64,000 nucleotides of DNA, taken from the NCBI RefSeq assembly GCF_014284275.1, contig NZ_JACOFU010000009.1, positions 62,001-126,000 of the forward strand. The letters are read 5' to 3'. Both the position numbers and the translations under genes were made by a program. Source of the DNA: Affinundibacterium amnicola (GTDB lineage: Bacteria > Pseudomonadota > Gammaproteobacteria > Burkholderiales > Burkholderiaceae_D). Within the stretch, counting starts at the first letter, position 1; every line of letters begins with the position of its first letter. Shown one piece after another: positions 14,376 through 23,056 of the stretch. Below the pieces are notes generated by a model. It saw only the letters and a list, made by a program, of their open reading frames with translations, ran no database searches and had not been told where the DNA came from.

Positions 14376-14903
14376 ATGAACAAGTCTGCTTCCATGCTTG
14401 TAGCCACTTTGCGAAGACAAGTTACAGTTCGCCCTATTCGCGGTGTAATCCTGCTAGGCTTTATCTTAGCCGTTGGCAGCCTTCTCTTATCAGGTATGAC
14501 ATATGCTGGACTAAGTCTGATACTTCCGTTGTCTGCGTGGGGTGATTCGGCAGGAAAGCAGATTTTCGGGCAGTCAGATTGGGTTATTTTCTTCGTTGGG
14601 GTTTTATATATTCCGCTTCTGGAAACCTTGCTTGCGCAGGTATTGCCCATTGAGATCATTCGTCGAGTTGGTGGTGGAAGCGTCGCGTGCATTGTCGTAA
14701 GTGCCCTGTTGTTTGGTGGTGGCCACTATCTCAATGGTGGCCTTGCACACGGGCTGACGACATTGTCTGGTGGTCTTGTATTTGCGTTTGCTTATGTCTT
14801 TGCTCGACCGCATGGCTTTTGGGCGGCGTTCATCTCTGCGTGCACCGCACATATAGTGCATAACTTTTTTCTTCTGTTTGTGGCTATTCGACTATTCTCG
14901 TAA
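14376..14903 (+). CDS. Cassette 3: CPBP-like membrane protein
   Basis: A 175-residue membrane protein with about five hydrophobic segments, starting 3 bases after the core site. It resembles CPBP/Abi intramembrane protease family proteins: IPLLETLLAQVLP (about 73-85) sits where the EExxxR motif is expected, followed by FGGGHYLNGG (His) and AHIVHNFFLLF (His). The Glu-Glu-Arg signature is reduced to one Glu without Arg, so catalytic activity is doubtful. CPBP proteins often act in bacteriocin immunity or prenyl-protein processing. No matching third attC follows the stop. Confidence 0.65.
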   Translation: MNKSASMLVATLRRQVTVRPIRGVILLGFILAVGSLLLSGMTYAGLSLILPLSAWGDSAGKQIFGQSDWVIFFVGVLYIPLLETLLAQVLPIEIIRRVGGGSVACIVVSALLFGGGHYLNGGLAHGLTTLSGGLVFAFAYVFARPHGFWAAFISACTAHIVHNFFLLFVAIRLFS

Positions 14904-15154
14904 TAGATTTAGTTCGCATGATCGTCAACGCTTTGATCGATTAGCCAATTTTTGGCAAGCCACTCATGCTCAAACGTTACTGAGCGTCATAAAATCTTTT
15001 AATTTCTTGATGCTCTTTTTGAAGATGACTCGCGCGCATATTTAAAACAAACGTTTCCAATATGTGCAATATCTTTCAAAAAACTGCTAGATTAGTCATG
15101 CAAGAAATTTTGTAATAAATTAGATCAAACACAAACACACCAAATTAAAACCCA

Positions 15155-15439
15155 ATGGAAAACACCGATTACATCTGGATCATCACCAACCTAACAGGCA
15201 TCGCAATGGGTCTATTGTTTAAACCGAAAACCTCAAGCTTGATCGTGCTGGTGTTGTTGATTTTGGGTACGATAGTATTTTTGATTGGCATTTATGCTGC
15301 TTGGATTCCAGCCGAGCATTTATGGTCGTTGGTGATGGCAGTGCCGATGGCGATTACGGTGTTTGGTGCGGCGGTGTTGACTAGCCTTTGTGTGTTTTTG
15401 CTGAAACGTGCACTTGGTCGCTCTCGCTCCCAGTCATAG
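15155..15439 (+). CDS. Small membrane protein, unknown function
   Basis: A 94-residue protein with three predicted membrane segments (IWIITNLTGIAMGLLF, LIVLVLLILGTIVFLIGIYA and LVMAVPMAITVFGAAVLTSL) and a basic C-terminus (KRALGRSRSQS). No family recognised. It is followed 23 bp later by the methyltransferase gene on the same strand. The start ATG lacks a strong ribosome-binding site. Confidence 0.55.
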   Translation: MENTDYIWIITNLTGIAMGLLFKPKTSSLIVLVLLILGTIVFLIGIYAAWIPAEHLWSLVMAVPMAITVFGAAVLTSLCVFLLKRALGRSRSQS

Positions 15440-15462
15440 TATCGATTCATATTTTCCAACAA

Positions 15463-16050
15463 ATGACATCCACTGATTCCGCCATCGCCTACGAACAGCA
15501 CGCAGAAGAATTTTTGCATGCCCGTGATGGTTCGGTGATTGGCATCGAGGTTTTGCAAACTTGGTGTGCCAGTTTAAGTCCTGATGCGGAAGTGCTGGAG
15601 CTGGCGTGCGGTGGGGGCTTGCCAGTGACGCGGATTTTGCAGAATGCGGGTTTGCGTGGTTGGGCAATCGATAGTTCGCCTACTTTGCTGGCGCAATTTC
15701 AGCAGCGGTTTCCGACGATCACTGTTGAATGTGCGCGGGTGCAAGATAGTTTGTTTTTTTCGCGATCATTTGATGCGGTGTTGGCGATTGGTTTGCTGTT
15801 TTTGCTCAAAGAGGCAGATCAAGTGGATCTGATTCGTCGCGTTGCTGTGCACTTAAAAATCGGCGGTCGTTTCTTATTTACCGCGCCGACACAGCGCTGC
15901 GAATGGACTGATGCAACGACAGGGATCGTCTCGTACTCGCTTGGGCAAGAGGCTTATGCGGCTTGCTTGCAATCGCTTGGATTAAGCCTTATTCATCGTT
16001 TTGTGGATGAGGGCGGTAATCATTATTATGAAGCGCAACGCCTTGTTTAG
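15463..16050 (+). CDS. Class I SAM-dependent methyltransferase
   Basis: A 195-residue Rossmann-fold methyltransferase. Motif I is VLELACGGGLPVTRIL (about residues 43-58), motif II acidic end GWAIDSSPTLLAQF, motif IV-like SFDAVLAIGLLFLL, and a RVAVHLKIGGRFLFTAPT strand near the end. It belongs to the small UbiE/Tehb-like single-domain group; the substrate is unknown. ATG 15463 gives the usual N-terminal helix (AYEQHAEEFL); upstream in-frame sequence overlaps the previous gene. Its 3' end overlaps by 4 bp the end of the convergent HD-GYP gene. Confidence 0.82.
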   Translation: MTSTDSAIAYEQHAEEFLHARDGSVIGIEVLQTWCASLSPDAEVLELACGGGLPVTRILQNAGLRGWAIDSSPTLLAQFQQRFPTITVECARVQDSLFFSRSFDAVLAIGLLFLLKEADQVDLIRRVAVHLKIGGRFLFTAPTQRCEWTDATTGIVSYSLGQEAYAACLQSLGLSLIHRFVDEGGNHYYEAQRLV

Positions 16051-17048
16051 TTCGCCGTTTCTTCTGCGTATTTCTCTTTAATTTCTACCATCGCTGGCAA
16101 TTGCGCGATAAATAAATCGACCAATTCAGGATCGAAGTGTTTGCCTTTCTCGCTTTGTAGTAAATCGACGGCGGCTTGTACTTCCCAGGCTTTTTTGTAA
16201 GGACGGATTGAAGTCAATGCATCGAACACGTCGGCAATCGCGACGATACGCGCTTCGATAGGAATTGCCTCACCTGCGATACGGTGTGGGTAGCCGCTGC
16301 CATCAAATTTTTCGTGATGGTAGAGCGCAATGGTGCGTGCCATTTGCAGTAAGGGCGAATCGTGTTCGCCCAAAATTTCAGCGCCCATCAGTACGTGTTT
16401 TTGCATCAATGCCCACTCGTCTTGATCGAGTTTGCCGGGCTTGAGCAAGACATGATCAGGGGTGCCGATTTTGCCGATGTCATGCATTGGTGCGGCATGA
16501 AATAGTAGGTCGGCTTGGCTTGCGCTAAAGCCTGCGGCCAGGGCGAGCAAACGCGAATAGTGGCTCATGCGTATCACGTGTAGGCCGGTTTCATTGTCGC
16601 GATATTCGGCAGCGCGTCCTAAGCATTGAATGATTTGTAAGCGCGTTTTTTGTAATTCATCTGCGCCGACCAATGAGAGATGGGTCTTAACCCGCGCACG
16701 TACGACTGGTGGGCTGATGGGTTTGGTGATGTAGTCAACTGCGCCAACTTCAAAGCCTGCTGATTCGTCGCTGACTTCGCTTAGGGCGGTGACAAAAATC
16801 ACGGGAATCGATTTGGTCGCTGGATTGGCTTTGAGCAGTTTGCAGGTTTCCAAACCAGTTAAACCTGGCATCATCACGTCTAACAAAATCAAATTCGGCG
16901 CTTCTTCTTGTGCCAGTTTGAGCGCTTTTTCACCATCGAGCGCAAACAGTAAACGATAATCTTCATGTAAGACTTGGCGCAAGATTTGCAGATTGGTAGC
17001 GGCATCATCAACGATGAGAATTTTCGGCCGTTCGTCTGTTTGTTTCAT
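16047..17048 (-). CDS. Response regulator with HD-GYP phosphodiesterase domain
   Basis: A 333-residue RpfG-type protein. The receiver domain (9-125) has the acidic pair DD in ILIVDDAATN, phospho-acceptor Asp in LILLDVMMPG and Lys in ITKPIS. The HD-GYP domain (about 145-325) has HDIGKIGTPDHVLLKPG, the second His pair HHEKFDGSGYP and DVFDALTSIRPYK. All metal and GYP residues are present, so hydrolysis of cyclic di-GMP is expected. It overlaps by 4 bp (atga) the gene for a hybrid histidine kinase, its probable phosphodonor. Confidence 0.93.
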   Translation of the reverse strand: MKQTDERPKILIVDDAATNLQILRQVLHEDYRLLFALDGEKALKLAQEEAPNLILLDVMMPGLTGLETCKLLKANPATKSIPVIFVTALSEVSDESAGFEVGAVDYITKPISPPVVRARVKTHLSLVGADELQKTRLQIIQCLGRAAEYRDNETGLHVIRMSHYSRLLALAAGFSASQADLLFHAAPMHDIGKIGTPDHVLLKPGKLDQDEWALMQKHVLMGAEILGEHDSPLLQMARTIALYHHEKFDGSGYPHRIAGEAIPIEARIVAIADVFDALTSIRPYKKAWEVQAAVDLLQSEKGKHFDPELVDLFIAQLPAMVEIKEKYAEETAN

Positions 17049-20000
17049 TTTGCATTCCCTTGGTGACGATAGTGATCGTGTAAATTGTTAACCATCGCTC
17101 TTGCTGCCTCAAAGTCGAAAGAATTGACAACCTGATCGAGTGCATCAAAGTCTTGTTTCGGTAATCGTTCTGAGAGAGCGCTGAGTACAGTTTCGGCAAG
17201 CTCACCATGCGCTAAGGCTTTATCTAATTCGAGCAAAAGTGGCAGCAGATCGGATGCTTCAACGGGTTTACTGATCGCTTCAGATGGCATGATCTTACTT
17301 TCAAACTCACCTAATGTTTCGGTGACATTCATTAATTCATCAGCGAGTTGATCGAGTGTAGGTTTGATTTCTTCGAGTGATTTCGTCGATATTTCAGTTT
17401 CTATTGTGGTGCAAATATTGCTTACGCGTGACAATGCAAGATTGCCGGCGGCACCTTTGAGTTTGTGTACAAGCGCAGCGAAGTCCGTCGGTTGTTTGAG
17501 TAGCGTACGTAAACGAGGCACAGAGTCGCGGAAACTACTTAAAAATTGACGTATCGCTTCGCGGTGACGTTGTTCGTTACCCCAAAGATTCTGTCCGCGG
17601 CTCCAATCAATGACGGAGCCACTCAATTGTTGTGCGATCTGGGTATGCGTCGCTGATTCCAACACAGGGATCTCAATTTTTAGCAAACGCGCGATTTCTT
17701 GGCTTAAGCGGAGTAGATCAATTGGCTTGTGTGCAAAACCATCCATGCCCGCTAACTTTGCCGCCTTGATATCGGCTTCCAGAACGCTGGCAGAAAATGC
17801 GATGATTGGTGTTGGCGTGAGCCCTTTCTGTGTTTCCAAAAGACGAATGAATTGACTCGCCTCCAGTCCATTCATCACTGGCATTTGTACATCCATTAAG
17901 ATGATGTCAAATTGCTGTTGTGGAAAAATCTTGACTGCTTCTGCGCCATTACGTGCGGTTGTGATGGTGTGACCAAGTCTGCCTAACATAACTTGTAATA
18001 GTTCGAGATTTTGAGGAACGTCATCTACTGCAAGAATATGGAGCGGAGGTAAAGTGATGATGCTTTGTTCTTCGTTTGTGTGAACTGCTTCGCCCAGTAA
18101 AAGAGGTAGCTCAACATGAAATTGACTGCCGACGCCAATTTCGCTCTCTACCCAGATACGTCCGTGCATTAGCTCAATCAATTGGCGCGAGATGGTAGTA
18201 CCGAGTCCAGTGCCGCCGAACCGACGACTCATTGAAGCATCGGCTTGCGCAAATGGATCGAAAATGTGATTGATGCGATCTGGTGCGATGCCGATGCCAG
18301 TGTCTTGCACAATAAGATGTAACTTGTTTTCCTGCATCGAGACATGAAGAACTACCTCGCCTTTTTCGGTGAACTTGATCGCATTGCCGATTAAATTTAA
18401 AAGAATTTGCTGTAGGCGTAAGGCGTCACCTTGGAAGAAATCAGGTATCGTTTCTGGATAGTTCAGAACGAGTGGCAATGCTTTTGCTTGTGCATTGATA
18501 CGCAAGGTTGCCATTACTTGCATACAGACTTCGCGCAGTGAAAAATCGCGGATTTCTAATTCAACCGCACCGTGTTCTAACTTGGCGGTATCTAAGATAT
18601 CGTTCAGCAGCGTCAGTAAAGAGCGCGCCGAATTACGGACGGTACTCAAGTGACGTCGTTGGCTATCATTGACTGGCTCACTCAACAACACATCCGTAAA
18701 ACCAAGAATCGCATTCATTGGTGTGCGAATTTCATGACTCATATTCGCGAGAAAAGTATTCTTGGCTGCTGCCGCATGTTCCGCTTTGGCTTTTGCTTCA
18801 CGCAGATCTTGTTCCATCATGTGGCGTTCAGAAAGATCGCTAGCGAATTTGATGATTTTATATGGCCTGCCTTCTGGGTCAAAGATCGGGTTGTAGCTAC
18901 CATGAATCCAGATTTCTTGACCATGTTTGCCGAAGCGATGGAAGTCACCAGAGGTGCTGATACCTTTGCGTAAGGATTCCCATAGTTGTTGATAATCGGC
19001 AGATTTCACTTCGCTCCGAGCACAAAGCAGTGAATGATGTTGGCCTAATAATTCCTCTAAGGTATAGCCAGTGATCGTTAGGAAATTTTCATTTGCATTG
19101 AGGATGTTTCCTTTCAAATCAAATTCAATCACGCCAAGTGAACGACTAATTGCATTGACTACGCATTCAAATTCTGCGTTCCTTCGTTTGCTATCCGAGA
19201 TATCGACAATGACGCCATCTATCCATTCGATTTCACCGTCTGCGCCGCGTACTCCACTGGCGCTTTCAGATACCCAGTGCTCTTTGCCACTTCGGTCAAC
19301 GATGCGATACTCCAGCATATAGGTTTGCCCGCTATAGAGTTTTTCACTGACTATGCGGGAGGTCCATTCCACATCATCGGGATGCAATAGTTGAGCAAAG
19401 GTCTTTTTCCCAGAAATAAAGTCTTCTGGTTTCCATCCCGTCAGACGTTCGACTGCATCACTAATGAACAGCATGCTCCAGTCTTGGTCTAGCCGACAGC
19501 GAAACGCGATGCCAGGCAAGTTGGCGATCAATGAACGATATTGTTGCTCGCTGTTTCGCAGCGCTTCTTCCATTTGTCTGCGTTCACTAATGTCGGTAAT
19601 GAAACCGACAAATAAAGTTTCGTTTTGAAGGTTTGCCTCACCCAGTGCGAGCCGCATTGGAAATGGCGTGCCATTCTTGCGCAAGCCCATCACTTCACGT
19701 CCAGAACCGACAACTTTTAAATCGCCGTTGAGTAAATAAGTGCGCAGATCATCATTGGAATCTTTGCCCTTTGGTGGAGGAATAATGGTTTGAACAGTTT
19801 GCCCAATAATCTCACTAGCCTGCCAACCAAAGATGGTTTCAGCCGCACTATTAAAAGCACGCACGATACCTTTGCTATCGATGGTAATGATGCCATCCAC
19901 CGCAGTTTCAACGATGGTGCGGGTGCGTGCTTCTGTGTGTACCATGCGTTGATAAATGCTGCGATAACGCAGCAAGATATTGCCCGCGACTGTGATCAGA

Positions 20001-20728
20001 ATCGCGAGCGTTGTGATTCCCGCAATGGAGAGTGCCAAATCAAAATTCTCGGTTGGCGCGAAATTAGCATTCGGATTATTTAAAAAATGCGTGGCTTTCA
20101 TGCCAGTGTAGTGCATGCCAGATATCGCAATACCAAGCACAATTCCACTGATGATATTGATGTGATTAGGCTTGAGTCGTTGATGCGCGATCAGTTGGAA
20201 GCGCAACCATAAAGCAGAAATCGACAGGGCAACCGCAACGACAATGGAGATGCCAAAAATAATCGGGTCAAATCGTAAAACTAATGATTTGTGTACCGCT
20301 GCCATCCCACTGTAATGCATCACGCCAATGCCAGCGCCGACTAATATGCCGCTGACGATCAGTTGCCAGCGCGTGACCCGTTCTTTGGCAATCAATAAAA
20401 GGGCGACCCACGACGCTAAAAAACTAGGCAACATGGATAGTACGGTGATGATTCTGTCGTAACGCGCTGTGCTGCAAACACTAAAAGCCAGCATGCCGAT
20501 AAAGTGCATGGACCACACCCCAGATCCCAACACGAAGGCACCAGACAATAAATAAATTTGTCGGTTAAACGGTCGTTTTTCGGTGCGCGCCATGCCCGCT
20601 AGCTGGAAGGCCATAATGCCAGCCAACACCGCAACAAAAAGTGAAAGAGCTACTAAAGGATGATTATATTCACCGTTGAGTAGTGGCAGCGACTGGCTAT
20701 CGGATAAGAAAAAACGGTGAATTTGCAT
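17045..20728 (-). CDS. Hybrid sensor histidine kinase with MHYT sensor, PAS, REC and HPt domains
   Basis: A 1227-residue membrane kinase. N-terminal MHYT sensor (about 20-240, seven membrane segments) carries its triplicate motifs: WSMHFIGMLAF, GVMHYSGMAAVH and GMHYTGMKATHF, thought to bind copper and sense O2, CO or NO. Three PAS domains follow (about 270-640), then HisKA with phospho-His in NMSHEIRTPMNAIL (about 665), HATPase with NLIGNAIKFTEKG and DTGIGIAPD, a receiver with Asp in IILMDVQMPVMNG, and an HPt with His in VHKLKGAAGN (about 1085). All phosphorelay residues are present. It overlaps the HD-GYP gene by 4 bp, suggesting a relay that controls cyclic di-GMP. Confidence 0.93.
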   Translation of the reverse strand: MQIHRFFLSDSQSLPLLNGEYNHPLVALSLFVAVLAGIMAFQLAGMARTEKRPFNRQIYLLSGAFVLGSGVWSMHFIGMLAFSVCSTARYDRIITVLSMLPSFLASWVALLLIAKERVTRWQLIVSGILVGAGIGVMHYSGMAAVHKSLVLRFDPIIFGISIVVAVALSISALWLRFQLIAHQRLKPNHINIISGIVLGIAISGMHYTGMKATHFLNNPNANFAPTENFDLALSIAGITTLAILITVAGNILLRYRSIYQRMVHTEARTRTIVETAVDGIITIDSKGIVRAFNSAAETIFGWQASEIIGQTVQTIIPPPKGKDSNDDLRTYLLNGDLKVVGSGREVMGLRKNGTPFPMRLALGEANLQNETLFVGFITDISERRQMEEALRNSEQQYRSLIANLPGIAFRCRLDQDWSMLFISDAVERLTGWKPEDFISGKKTFAQLLHPDDVEWTSRIVSEKLYSGQTYMLEYRIVDRSGKEHWVSESASGVRGADGEIEWIDGVIVDISDSKRRNAEFECVVNAISRSLGVIEFDLKGNILNANENFLTITGYTLEELLGQHHSLLCARSEVKSADYQQLWESLRKGISTSGDFHRFGKHGQEIWIHGSYNPIFDPEGRPYKIIKFASDLSERHMMEQDLREAKAKAEHAAAAKNTFLANMSHEIRTPMNAILGFTDVLLSEPVNDSQRRHLSTVRNSARSLLTLLNDILDTAKLEHGAVELEIRDFSLREVCMQVMATLRINAQAKALPLVLNYPETIPDFFQGDALRLQQILLNLIGNAIKFTEKGEVVLHVSMQENKLHLIVQDTGIGIAPDRINHIFDPFAQADASMSRRFGGTGLGTTISRQLIELMHGRIWVESEIGVGSQFHVELPLLLGEAVHTNEEQSIITLPPLHILAVDDVPQNLELLQVMLGRLGHTITTARNGAEAVKIFPQQQFDIILMDVQMPVMNGLEASQFIRLLETQKGLTPTPIIAFSASVLEADIKAAKLAGMDGFAHKPIDLLRLSQEIARLLKIEIPVLESATHTQIAQQLSGSVIDWSRGQNLWGNEQRHREAIRQFLSSFRDSVPRLRTLLKQPTDFAALVHKLKGAAGNLALSRVSNICTTIETEISTKSLEEIKPTLDQLADELMNVTETLGEFESKIMPSEAISKPVEASDLLPLLLELDKALAHGELAETVLSALSERLPKQDFDALDQVVNSFDFEAARAMVNNLHDHYRHQGNAK

Positions 20729-21091
20729 GTTGAGCTTTTCAGTCTATGGGCTTCGCCCGAAGTGTGGGAAACATGAATGTCAAAAAGCTTACTTTGTGGC
20801 AATTGATTCTATTCGCTTCAACTTAAAGTCGCAAGCGCAGTTGATGCCTTGATCTTATGGCACGGTGTATTGCAAGCCGTATTTCGGATTCTTCGGATTT
20901 TAGAGAAATGAAACATGACTCGTTTTATCCGTGTTGAGTATGGCCATGGTTTGGGGTTTTGAAGAAGACCATGTACAGATAAAAAAATCACGATCATTTC
21001 CTAGCAATTGAATGGCATTTGTCAAGTTTTTAAGTTGATATGCAATTTAAGCATGATGTGAATAAGTATGGAAAACCGCTATACTTTCGTC

Positions 21092-21293
21092 TTCATAAAA
21101 TCCGGTCATTGTAAATATTTGGTTTGAAACTGCATGTCATGTCAGTCATCAAACAAACGCAAGGACGTTCTTCATTGTCCGCAAATACACCTTTGATGCT
21201 TGGTTCGGTCTGTATTAGTTTCCGCACCTGACTTTGCCGGTCACAGTCAATCATAATCAACTAAGCTTAATCACGCTTAGTTGATTTTTTTAT
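21092..21293 (+). ncRNA. Candidate terminated leader or small RNA upstream of uridine kinase
   Basis: A possible -10 box tatact (21080-21085) precedes about 200 bases without an ORF that end in a textbook terminator at 21255-21293. Since no gene precedes it on this strand, the terminator must end a non-coding transcript: either a small RNA or an attenuated leader of the downstream nucleoside genes. I do not recognise a known riboswitch in it. Ends are approximate. Confidence 0.35.
21255..21293 (+). terminator. Strong intrinsic terminator before uridine kinase
   Basis: aatcaactaagc (21255-21266) and gcttagttgatt (21275-21286) form a perfect 12-bp stem with an 8-base loop, followed by ttttttt. 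It ends 22 bases before the uridine kinase ATG, an unusual place unless used for attenuation or to end a small RNA. Confidence 0.85.
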
Positions 21294-21314
21294 TTGAAGT
21301 TAGGTATTACATCG

Positions 21315-21932
21315 ATGAAACCATATCTTGTCGGCATTACCGGCGGTAGCGGTAGTGGCAAAACTACATTTATCAATTCCTTATTGGCAGCGATGCCAGC
21401 AGGAAGTGTTGCGCTGCTGTCGCAAGATAATTATTACAAGTCAATCGATCAACAATCGCAAGATGAAAATCGTATCGAGAATTTTGATATTCCATCGTCA
21501 CTCGATCTCGATAAGTTCTATCAAGACGTTTTGCGTTTGCGCGATGGTCAGGCTTTAGAGATTAAGGAATACACCTTTAATAATGCCGATGTCGTCCCGA
21601 AAATTTTTCATATTCCAGCGTCACCGATCGTGTTGTTGGAAGGTATTTATGCCTTACATAATCCAGCCTTGTATGACATTATCGATTTAAAAGTCTTTAT
21701 CGATGCAGAGGAACATCATCGTCGCTATCGCCGTGTGCAGCGCGATGCGGTTGAACGTGGTTATGATCAGGATGATGTCTTGTATCGCCTCAGTAATCAC
21801 CATCAACCAGCGTTTGAAAAATATATTCTGCCGCACCGTAGCAATGCCGATATCGTGATTCCAAACAATCATGGTTTCGATAAAGGTCTGGAAATGTTGA
21901 GCGTGTTTTTGCAATCGAAAATTACCAACTAA
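21315..21932 (+). CDS. udk: Uridine kinase
   Basis: A 205-residue P-loop kinase converting uridine or cytidine to UMP or CMP. The Walker A is GITGGSGSGKTTF at the N-terminus; then LLSQDNYYKS, the nucleoside-binding FDIPSSLDLDKFYQD (usual family form NFDHPDAFD), the IVLLEGIYAL strand and the LID-like RRVQRDAVERGYDQDD. All match the Udk family. The N-terminal extension before MKPYLVG is not used because ATG 21315 gives the family length. It is the first gene of a same-strand run devoted to nucleosides. Confidence 0.88.
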   Translation: MKPYLVGITGGSGSGKTTFINSLLAAMPAGSVALLSQDNYYKSIDQQSQDENRIENFDIPSSLDLDKFYQDVLRLRDGQALEIKEYTFNNADVVPKIFHIPASPIVLLEGIYALHNPALYDIIDLKVFIDAEEHHRRYRRVQRDAVERGYDQDDVLYRLSNHHQPAFEKYILPHRSNADIVIPNNHGFDKGLEMLSVFLQSKITN

Positions 21933-22017
21933 CTTGTAGCTACTTTTTAGCAGTTAAGAGTGAGTGTAGTAGTGTAAAAACCGGAAAAACGATGGTTTGT
22001 TTTTTAAGGTGCAGCTT

Positions 22018-22938
22018 ATGAAGCAGAAAATTGCGGTGGTTGGCAGCATCAATATGGACTTGGTTTTCAAGATTCCACGCATGCCCTTACCCGGTGAGAC
22101 TTTGATGGGACACAGCTTTCATCTGGTACATGGCGGAAAAGGTGCGAATCAGGCGGTCGCGGCAGCCCGAATGGGCGCAGCTGTGAGTTTGGTTGCCTGT
22201 GTCGGCGATGATGCGAATGGCCAAAGCTGCCTGCACGCCTTGCAAAAAGATGAAATCAATGCATCGCATGTGCGGGTGATTCCCGATTGTGCAACTGGTG
22301 TTGCCGGAATCTTGCTGGATGATGAAGGACAAAACAGTATTGTATTAGCAACTGGAGCAAATGCTCTACTTGATCTGGCGGACATTGATTGTGCTGATAG
22401 CACTATTGCACAAGCTAAACTGTTATTATGCCAACTGGAAACACCACTCGCCAGCGTGTTACATGCGATGGCAAGTGCGAAGCAGGCGAAGCTGAAAGTG
22501 GTATTAAACCCAGCCCCAGCGCAAAAGTTGAGTGATCAAATTCTTGCGCAAGTCGATTACCTGGTTGTCAACGAAACAGAAGCCGCCTTGTTGAGTGGAT
22601 TGGCAGTCTGTGATCTGGCGACGGCGCAGCTTGCTGCTGCAGTTTTGCAGCAGCGCGGTGCTGGTGTTGTGATCGTCACGCTTGGCGCAATCGGGATATG
22701 GGTGGCCGCACCGGATCAGGCGTATTCTTTGCCAGCTTTTAAAGTGGAAGTGGTCGATACGACTGCTGCCGGAGATACTTTTGTGGGTAGTTTTGCCGTG
22801 GCGATTGCAGAAGGCATGGATTTGTGTGCAGCATGTATGTTTGCACAAAGTGCGGCAGCCTTGGCAGTCACCAAGTTGGGCGCGCAAACTTCGATTCCCT
22901 ATCGGCAAGCAGTAGAGCAGCAGTTACAAAATAAGTGA
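22018..22938 (+). CDS. rbsK: Ribokinase (PfkB family sugar kinase)
   Basis: A 306-residue PfkB kinase. The N-terminal GSINMDLVFKIPRMPLPGET and HLVHGGKGANQAVAAARMGA are the ribokinase signature 1 region; the C-terminal DTTAAGDTFVGSF contains the catalytic Asp and anion hole (signature 2). In this locus it would phosphorylate ribose released from nucleosides by the nucleoside hydrolase four genes downstream. Ribose 5-phosphate can then enter the pentose phosphate pathway. No ribose-specific transporter is adjacent, supporting a role in nucleoside use. ATG 22018 follows aaggtg; the earlier in-frame ATG at 21997 is less likely. Confidence 0.88.
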   Translation: MKQKIAVVGSINMDLVFKIPRMPLPGETLMGHSFHLVHGGKGANQAVAAARMGAAVSLVACVGDDANGQSCLHALQKDEINASHVRVIPDCATGVAGILLDDEGQNSIVLATGANALLDLADIDCADSTIAQAKLLLCQLETPLASVLHAMASAKQAKLKVVLNPAPAQKLSDQILAQVDYLVVNETEAALLSGLAVCDLATAQLAAAVLQQRGAGVVIVTLGAIGIWVAAPDQAYSLPAFKVEVVDTTAAGDTFVGSFAVAIAEGMDLCAACMFAQSAAALAVTKLGAQTSIPYRQAVEQQLQNK

Positions 22939-23056
22939 ATATCCTATAATTCGAGCGAAATAAGTAATCAGGCCAATCAATAAATCAGTAGCTAGGTCGT
23001 TCATCCAACGACACCAGCGAATGAAGCTAATCAAGCTATTCAGGAGTTATTAAAAA

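Larger units (their letters stand above)
20729..21314. other. 586-bp intergenic region upstream of the nucleoside cluster
   Basis: No credible ORF on either strand. It separates the divergent kinase and uridine kinase genes. A TATACT hexamer at 21080-21085 could be a -10 box. The plus strand ends in a strong intrinsic terminator just before the uridine kinase start, so a short non-coding transcript is possible (listed separately). Confidence 0.6.

Noticed and set aside
14904-15000. A third attC site closing cassette 3
   Set aside because: No GCCCAAC-like R'' or paired GTTRRRY core follows the stop; gctcaaacgttactgagc is a simple hairpin that does not fit the attC layout.
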